A DNA stretch of 64,000 nt from Brachycybe producta (Eukaryota > Arthropoda > Diplopoda > Playtdesmida > Andrognathidae), in assembly GCA_036925085.1 (NCBI GenBank), contig JAUPFP010000002.1, positions 4,654,780-4,718,779 on the forward strand, given 5' to 3'. The notes under the pieces were generated by a model. That model saw only the letters and a list, made by a program, of their open reading frames with translations, did not search any database and was not told the origin of the DNA. The position numbers and the translations under genes were made by a program. Positions 57,016 to 64,000 of the stretch are shown piece after piece. Positions within the stretch are counted from its first letter, which is position 1. Each line of letters starts with the position of its first letter.

Positions 57016-57510
57016 ATGTCGCGCCGTGCAGCTGGGCTAGTAATTTATCGCATATTTCAGGATGAAATTCATTATTTATTACTCCAAGCGTCAGACGGTG
57101 TACACCATTGGACGCCTCCTAAAGGTATTATTCGTTGTGGATTTGTTTTCTTGCTATTTTGGCTCATTTTATTATGCAAAATAAATGTAGGACACGTGGA
57201 GCCAGGTGAAACAGATGAAACGACGGCGTTGAGGGAGACAGAAGAAGAATGCGGGCTAAAAGAGTCTGATTTGGACATCGATTGGAATTTTAAAAGGGAA
57301 TTGAAGTACAACGTACACAATAAAATCCCAAAGACGGTCGTTTATTGGTTAGGCAAGGTGAAGTACCCAGATGTGGCAATGGTTAAATTATCGTCTGAAC
57401 ATCAAGCATTTAAATGGTTACCATTGGACGCCGCTTGTGTACTGTCCGGTTACTCAGACATGAATGTTTTATTCAAAGAAGTTCATTCTTATTTGATATC
57501 TAATAATTAA
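57016..57510 (+). CDS. NUDT2: Bis(5'-nucleosyl)-tetraphosphatase (Ap4A hydrolase, Nudix)
   Basis: Two exons, 57016-57124 and 57191-57510, giving 142 residues (human about 147). NUDT2 cleaves Ap4A to ATP and AMP in cytosol and nucleus (family knowledge). Residues 1-36 read MSRRAAGLVIYR and LLLQASDGVHHWTPPKG. The Nudix box G(5x)E(7x)REUxEExGU is intact as GHVEPGE, then ALRETEEECGL. The C-terminal part, FKRELKYNV...PKTVVYWLG then SSEHQAFKWL, matches NUDT2. The 66-bp intron (GTATTA...TGTAG) is a multiple of three without a stop. Unspliced, it reads through and adds 22 hydrophobic residues right at the Nudix box, which no known homologue has. AATAAA signals at 57514 and 57529. Confidence 0.93.
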   Translation: MSRRAAGLVIYRIFQDEIHYLLLQASDGVHHWTPPKGIIRCGFVFLLFWLILLCKINVGHVEPGETDETTALRETEEECGLKESDLDIDWNFKRELKYNVHNKIPKTVVYWLGKVKYPDVAMVKLSSEHQAFKWLPLDAACVLSGYSDMNVLFKEVHSYLISNN

Positions 57511-57513
57511 GAA

Positions 57514-57534
57514 AATAAAATATATTTTAATAAA
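57514..57534 (+). terminator. NUDT2 poly(A) signals
   Basis: Two AATAAA motifs (57514-57519, 57529-57534), 4 and 19 bp after the stop. Confidence 0.6.
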
Positions 57535-57539
57535 AAATT

Positions 57540-60472
57540 ATTTGTTATAGCCTTTATAGGTGTTTATATGATAAGTTTTTAGAATATTAATCCGGTAATA
57601 TAGCATTGTTCAGGAATCATGATGTTTCAGATTTGAAGGCAACTTTGATAGAAAGGGTTGCACTGCTATGGCTCGCCGTTACGATTAAATTACGTGTGGG
57701 TAGTACGCCATGTTAATGCACCGCTGTTTTTTTCTTTGTCGAGGAACATAATCATTTATTTCAGACTAGAAAGGGTTTATTTTTTCATAAAAGACCTCAT
57801 GTAGAGCTTATACGAGTACCTTGGTTTCCCCTAATTTGTGTATTCTATCAATGGGGTATCCAAACTGGGTATACCGTATATCCACGTGCATATACGGGAA
57901 ACCACCGTCCGTACCTCATTGGTTTCTAGATCTATGATCTATCTCCATGAGGCCATGGTCAAAGTGTTGGTTGGCAACATTGTGTAAAACGGTAAAAGTG
58001 ACCTTTTTTCATATAGATTATGGAAATGGTGTGAGTAATCGTTCTTTGATGAAGATTTGAAGCTTGCGAAAGCCACCATGAAAAGCAACTGGTAAAATTG
58101 CTGAATGCGGTGAATTAATATGGCGGCGTTTTAATAACATTCTCTGCTATAACGGTGTTAGCTCCACATAGGTGCAACCCTTTTGGTTGCAATGTGGCAT
58201 TTTATGCATCACAAATTTGGCTCCGTATTCATTTTGTTTCTTACATGTTCATTTAGAGACTACATTTCCGTTTTGGTTGTCATTTCCGTTTCCGTTTCTA
58301 CTTTTTTTTTTTTTTTCCCCTAAATTTTCCGTGAATGGCGGTAAAATGACGGACTTTTTCTCGTTTTCGGTCTATGAATTGAATTTTGTCTTGAAGTTCA
58401 AAGTTGGGAACATATGTTAGTGTCGGTATAGTGTAATTCTAATATTTTTTTACATAGTTTAATTTAGGAGAAAAGGAGTTAAATGGTGATACAACAGTTA
58501 GTAGACGAAGTGAGTTTTTCGTTTCTTTCTTCTTTTTCTACTTTGACACGTTCTTTTACATTGAAATCAGACAAGAATGCTTTTCCAATTCATTTTTACA
58601 CTTGTTATTCTATGTTACTCGTGACTTTCGTGCGTTTTCAAAAGAAAACTTTCACCCTATTATGCTTAAAGGGGAACGTTGATTACGTGGGTTGAAGGCG
58701 AAGTGTTTTGCGTTGGGAACGGTCACTTAATCATCTAAAATTAGTAGCAAAACAAGTGAAAAGTTCCGCATTTTCATAAGTTTAAACTTCCTCTTTAGAA
58801 TTACATCATGAGGGGTTGTTGTTTTTAGTGTTTTGACGACTTTGGTTCACCCTTTTATACAAATAAATTGCATAATTCCGAGAAAAAACGTGTTGGAATC
58901 TAAAGATGATAAATTTGAAGAAATCTGACGATAACTTGATGCCATCTGACGGAAATTTGCTGAAAATGCGATTTAAGATTACAAAAAAAATCTGATGCAA
59001 ACAACCAATAAATATTTAATTCACTTTCAGAAGTCTTAAATGCACTTGCAGGAAGAAGCGTACAGGAATATACCGGAAACCGGAGTTTTGTATAAATATG
59101 TCGGAAAAACACCAAAAATCATCATTATTTATAACTAAAGGGGTTCTCAACACACATATTCATACTGTTACTTTTGGAATTGATGCTGAGAACAAACTTT
59201 TTCAAGCTACAGCAAGAAAGAAATTTATACAAAAAAGTTAATAAAACTGAACAATGTTTTCTCATTAAGACTTGCAATATGAAACCAATAAACTCGTTTG
59301 TGCTTTAAATATGTAAACTGATTGGTTTCTATTCCGTTCACATGTTTACAAAAAGGCAAAAATAACGAGTTTATTGGTTTCGTACGTACTATGCTTCGTC
59401 ACTAGTAAGTCAATCACGAAGAGAGACTCAAAAAAGAGAGGGACTGTTAAGTTTCAAATTGATTGCGAGGAAATCCAGTTTATGTTCCTCTGAATGTAGA
59501 TAAACTTCCTGTTGTTCGTATTTAAATGTTTTTCGTTTAGTTGAAATCTTATCACAAAAAAAAAAACTTTCTCAACATTTGGAAAGAATGATTTTTCTTC
59601 ACTATTATGAGAAGGAGAAAGAACAAACTGACAGTGTGCATCATTGTATGTATATAGAAATTCACGTTTCATCTTTACAAAGATGGTGAAGTCTACATCA
59701 AGCTGACAACAGTGCAACATTGAGTTCAGAGTGAAAAACACAGCGAAAGTATGCCAGAAGACGCAGAGTTTGAAACCAAAACGAAATCGAAACAACGGTC
59801 ATCAAGTACTCAAGACCAAGCCCACAACAAAACAGTGACACAACACAAACAAATTGGTTGTTGTTTTGTATTTATATAGCTGTCCACACAGACGTGCACA
59901 ATTGTCTTTAGTTTTGCTTATTTTTCACTGTTCTGTCCACACTTGCAACAGGCAGAGTTGAAAGAATGTTGTGTAGTACTGAGAACATGCAGAGCACAAA
60001 CCTTTTGTTGTTTACCGTGTTGAGCCTGGGACATGGAATTGTTTGTGATATATTGCAGTCTGCAGACAAAATAAAAGAACAAAACACAAAAGTCGCAGAA
60101 ATGTTTTAGAATTGTCGCCAATGTGTCTCGAAACTCTTGAGTTTCTGTTTTGTTTGTGTTTTGTCAGCTTGATGAGAATCCGACCTAACGGTTAATTTTG
60201 CTCAACTCGCGAGAGGAGGAGGAAGAGGAGGAGTGAGACATTTTGGAGGTCCATATGAAGTTCAATACTTAAGAGTGGAAACCGTTTAACACGAAATGAA
60301 AAGGACGAGAATATGTTCTCGTGGCAATAGAAAGAATTTTTATGCTATTATTCTAAGGACCGGATTGAAATTTTCGTTTTATACGAATTTTCGTTTTACC
60401 CCATTTTTTTTATTGAATCGTTTTCACTTTATTTTTAAAGTAATTTTAATAGTTTGTCAAGTTTCATAATAG
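57540..60472. other. Spacer between NUDT2 and the ankyrin gene
   Basis: No coding exon recognised. Includes the inverted repeat at 59281-59383. The first exon of the ankyrin gene may be here but cannot be placed. Open frames at 58172-58420 and 59454-59795 have no family resemblance. Confidence 0.4.
59281..59383. repeat. Inverted repeat, about 100 bp
   Basis: GAAACCAATAAACTCGTTTG and, at right, AACGAGTTTATTGGTTTC. The arms also pair at GTAAAC/GTTTAC. Confidence 0.75.
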
Positions 60473-60643
60473 GGACTTAGCGAAATTTCTTACGAAATAA
60501 ATTTATTTACGAAATTCATTATTTTGATGTCATAAATAAAATGTCACCAATTAATCTCGTTAAATATAACGAAATCAGCCGGAAATGACGTCAAAATAAT
60601 GGATTTCGTAAATAAATTTATTTCGTACGAAATTTCGCTAAGT
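60473..60643. mobile_element. 171-bp MITE with 60-bp inverted ends
   Basis: GGACTTAGCGAAATTTCTTA at left; on the minus strand the right end reads GGAGACTTAGCGAAATTTCG. Non-coding, 300 bp before the first visible exon of the ankyrin gene. Confidence 0.8.
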
Positions 60644-60949
60644 CTCCAATATAAAATTGCGAAAAACTGGTTAAATCACGAATTCAGTTTAGGTGTTTTT
60701 ATATAATAAACGGATGGTTATTCACTGGTTAAAATATTGCAACGCACAAAAGGCAAATGAAATTTTAAAAGTTTTCTCCTAGAAACGGCATCGACCGAGA
60801 TCTTTGGAGTTTTAAGGTTTTTTTTATATAACGTTCTACTTTGAATACATCGATTTATAGGCATTAATTGTCATATTCGTCTGGACGTTTCGAATGAGTT
60901 GCATTTTTGAATAAAAGGGATTAACTTTGTTTTATTTTTAAAATGGCAG

Positions 60950-63900
60950 CCGCCGCTGGTTCAGGCGATCTTCAAGGGAGACTTCGAAGAGGTTCGTGTT
61001 CTGCTCTCGAGACGCGAAGATGCTAACAGTCAAGATGTGGAACGCCGAAGTCCACTTCACGCGGCCGCCTTCTGCGGTGAAGCCGAGATCACGGATCTCC
61101 TCATCATGAGCGGATCGAGAGTCAATATCAAGGACAATCGATGGCTCACTCCGCTCCATCGTGCTTGCTGTTCGGGAAGCGAAGTGAGGGTGCTTTCGAT
61201 AACAATTTCGATCTCGGTCTCACCTTTTATTATCCGTTTTTCTATTTTCAGGACACTGTCGAGACGCTTTTGAGGCATCAGGCGGACGTGAACGCTCGTG
61301 ACAAGAACTGGCAGACGCCTCTGCACGTGGCAGCTGCCAATAACTCTATAACGTGTGCCGAGTTCATCATTCCCTTTTTGAGTAACATTAACGTTTCGGA
61401 TCGGGCCGGAAGGACAAGTCTTCATCATGCTGCCTTCAACGGACACACGGAGGTTCGCTTTTTTAAAGGCCAATGTTAGGGACGCCTACCAGATCGACTC
61501 ATAGCGAGGGCGAGTGTTGAAAGCTAAATTTTAAAATAATTACACTGGGCAAAAAAAATACCTTTAAATGCACCCATGATTGGCTGCCCATTCATAAACG
61601 TCGAGGTGCATTATAGATAAAAGGTTGTATTTTAATTGTAACGTGAAATATTTTAAATGCTCTAAAAGATCTAGAAATGCGTCAGGAGCCTCTCAACTGT
61701 GGTCCTAGAAGTCCGACAAAGCTAGGAAAATCACAAGGATTCAAGAATTTTTAAAATTCGAAAAAATGGGTCAAAACCAAGGCTCTTGGGGTTTTTAAAA
61801 AAAACGGCCAAAAGTCGAAAAATATTTTAATGTTTGCTCTAAAAGATCTAAAAAATATCACAGGAGCACTCAGCTGGTCCTAGAAGTCCCAAAAAGCCAT
61901 GAAAATCACAAGGATTCAAGAATTTTTAAAATTCGAAAAAATGGGTCAAAAACCCAAGTCTTGGGGGGGTTTTTTTTTCTAAAAGCGCCTCAGGAGCGCT
62001 CAAAGGGCTCCAGAAGTCTCCCTTTTTCTTGGCGAGTTTGCACAATGGCAACTTATACTCACTCAGTGGCGCTGATCATATTTTATGGCCCACAGATATA
62101 TTTAAAATTCGCCTTTAGAATTCATATAACACTGCAATAATCGTTTGAATCTTAGAATGTAGTCCCAGAAACAACATATATTACATATATTTGACAAACT
62201 TAAATAAATTCACGGTTGACTTCTTTGTTTAATCTCTTGCTGTTAAGATGGTTGAACTTCTCCTGTCTCATGGAGCGACTATAAATGCCTTTGATAAGCG
62301 AGATCGACGAGCCATACATTGGGCCGCATATATGGGTCGTACGGACGTGGTTCGGGCGCTCGTAGCTCACAAGGCAGAGCTCAACGTACGTGATAAAGAG
62401 GTTTGTCACTGGCTTCATACAGTATCAAGAAAATTTCGTGCATTGACATGGTTGCTACTAATTCTCAGCTTTATACTCCGCTTCATGCTGCGGCTGCGAG
62501 TGGACAAGTGTCCGTTGTTCAGCTGCTTCTCGACCTTGGAGTTGAAAGTGGAGCTGTGAATATGTATGGCAATACTCCACTACACATTGCATGCCTTAAC
62601 GGACAGGATCTAGTCGCTGAGGAATTGATAAAGGTAGAGGCTTCTATCAACGCAGTCAACCACAAGGGACAGGTAATTCGATTTTTTTCAAAGCGAAAGT
62701 TTAGTCGTTGTATCGTATCGTCTTTTTCTTGTAGACTCCTTTGCATCTTGCGGCTGCTTCCACTCATGGCGGTGCATGTCTCGACCTTCTTGTTCGGGTG
62801 AAGTCGGACGTTAATGCAAAGGTATACGCGATGGAATTCATTTGAAATCGATGTTGTATTTTCGGAATTTCCATTTCGGTGTTTTTTGTGTTATTACAGA
62901 GCAAGGATGGTCGAACATCGCTTCACATGTCGGCTATTCATGGGCGTGTTGCTAGAGCACAGACATTACTGAACAGTGGTAAGATCTTAAAACAGAACGA
63001 ATAGCAGGAAATCCCATTAAATTATTCAGTTGCTCTTCTAGTTTCCAAAATGCCTTTCACTTCTTAATATTGCCACCAGAGTTCTGTTATTACTTATCTG
63101 CTGTTAGAAACTCGTTTAAAGGGGGGACCAATAGGTTTTTATTAGATGGAGTTAAGTGAATTCGCATAGCTTCGCCCTTAGTTTTTTAAAAATATATTTT
63201 AAATGAAAATCATTGTCTTTTCGAAACTTGATGAATAAATGACGCGAGTGAACACTTTTTTGTGACGATCTGTTCAGAAATAATTATTTAATAACAGTTT
63301 TAAAACGCCGATAACAGCAACAACCAAAAATCGGCGTTTTAAAAATGTCATAAAACGATTATTTCCAAACAGATCGTCACAAAAAAGGGTTCCCTCGCAT
63401 AATTTATTCATCGAGTTTCAAAAAGACAAAGAGCTTTGTATAAAAAAGGCTTTTAAAAAACTGAATACTTGTGCCTTCATTAAACTCAATTTTACAACTC
63501 ACTAGGCGTGGCCGCGTGAAGACCCATAACGTTGGTAACGCCGCCGTAGGAGCACAATTTATAACTAAAAACCTATTGATCCCATCTTACGTTGCTCTCA
63601 TTTTTTCTCTTGTTTTGTAATTGAGGTTGCTTAGTAGACATATGCGACCGTGATGGATGCACTGCGCTTCACATTGCAGCTCGTTATGGTCACGAGTTAC
63701 TTATTACAACCCTGTTGAATGTCGGTGCTGACCCAAACAAGTATGGATTTATGTAAAATTAATTTCTAAATGTAAAAGAAATTATTCACATTTGAATCTA
63801 TTTGTTTTTGTTTCTTTCTGTTAATAACGTTTAAGACGAGGTACAAGTGGAATGACTCCACTTCACATGGCAGCACTGAGTGGTTACACTGATTGCTGTA

Positions 63901-63982
63901 AGAGGTTACTTGAGGCTGGAGTAGATTTAGGTGCAATGGATGATAACGGTCGAAGTGCAACCCACTTGGCTGCATATGGAGG
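60950..63982 (+). CDS. ANKRD28: Ankyrin-repeat PP6 regulatory subunit (ANKRD28/44/52-like), 5' part, runs off window
   Basis: Eight exons visible: 60950-61183, 61252-61452, 62248-62400, 62469-62672, 62735-62821, 62900-62978, 63626-63740 and 63836-63982 (phases 0,0,0,0,0,1,2,2). The first begins [19 protein letters not shown], which in ANKRD28/44/52 follows a very short first exon. So the initiator Met lies upstream and is not found. About 12 ankyrin repeats follow with family-specific words: [83 protein letters not shown]. These proteins scaffold protein phosphatase 6 (family knowledge). The donor after exon 61252-61452 (GAG|GTTCGC) is weak. The last donor is at 63983. Confidence 0.88.
63122..63592. 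mobile_element. 470-bp foldback MITE in ankyrin gene intron
   Basis: Outer ends GGGGGGACCAATAGGTTTTT and TAAAAACCTATTGATCCC are inverted. Inner arms (GATGAATAAATGACGCGAG / complement; GTGACGATCTGTTCAGAAAT / complement) meet near 63325. It fills most of the intron 62979-63625. Confidence 0.7.
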
Positions 63983-64000
63983 GTAATGAGTACGAGGCAT

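Noticed and set aside
59454..59795. 113-residue open frame (-)
   Set aside because: No family resemblance or splice signals. Considered as an upstream gene or first ankyrin-gene exon but unsupported.
60943..61024. ATGGCAGCCGCC as the ankyrin gene start codon
   Set aside because: That frame ([11 protein letters not shown]...) stops soon and differs from the frame encoding [11 protein letters not shown]. The ATGGCAG is better read as intron end with an AG acceptor.
60938..61473. Minus-strand open frames over the ankyrin exons
   Set aside because: They are antisense reflections of ankyrin coding sequence, which has clear family identity on the plus strand.
1..64000. tRNA or rRNA genes
   Set aside because: I looked for cloverleaf A/B-box patterns and conserved rRNA words and saw none I could support; a covariance-model scan would be decisive.

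Overview
This is a 64-kb window from an AT-rich, intron-containing, transposon-rich nuclear genome of an invertebrate animal. An arthropod is most likely, because a tandem array of gustatory-receptor-family 7TM genes with C-terminal phase-0 introns sits beside ordinary animal housekeeping genes. That placement is inference. The species cannot be named from the sequence.

Layout. The left 24 kb (minus strand) holds four gustatory-receptor-like genes: Gr1 is cut by the left edge, and Gr2, Gr3 and Gr4 are complete four-exon models. Their introns and spacers are full of small non-autonomous transposons. Three copies of one element carry a 30-bp minisatellite that is purely alternating purine-pyrimidine; one runs 779 bp without a break. 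From 25 to 31 kb there is a hAT-like element carrying a Helitron-type fragment, then a BTB-BACK-PHR gene (minus). From 31 to 36.5 kb I see simple repeats and small mobile elements but no gene. From 36.6 to 41.6 kb lies a decayed 5-kb LINE with CCHC gag, APE endonuclease, RT and RNase H. Two orphan terminal-type exons follow at 42.7 and 45.3 kb. An eight-exon perilipin gene lies at 47.0-48.7 kb (minus).

The right end is the gene-dense part. A C15orf40/UPF0235 (DUF167) gene (minus) and a NUDT2 Ap4A hydrolase gene (plus) stand head to head 642 bp apart. An ANKRD28/44/52-type PP6 regulatory ankyrin gene (plus) begins at about 60.95 kb and runs off the right edge.

The receptors probably act as membrane chemosensors. 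Perilipin coats lipid droplets, NUDT2 clears Ap4A, and the ankyrin protein is a PP6 scaffold. Nothing suggests these genes form one pathway. The most unusual features are the long Z-DNA-prone arrays, the nested and promoter-like MITEs, a GC-AG intron in the DUF167 gene, and a frame-preserving 66-nt intron in NUDT2. All exon models were spliced by eye from splice sites and family resemblance.
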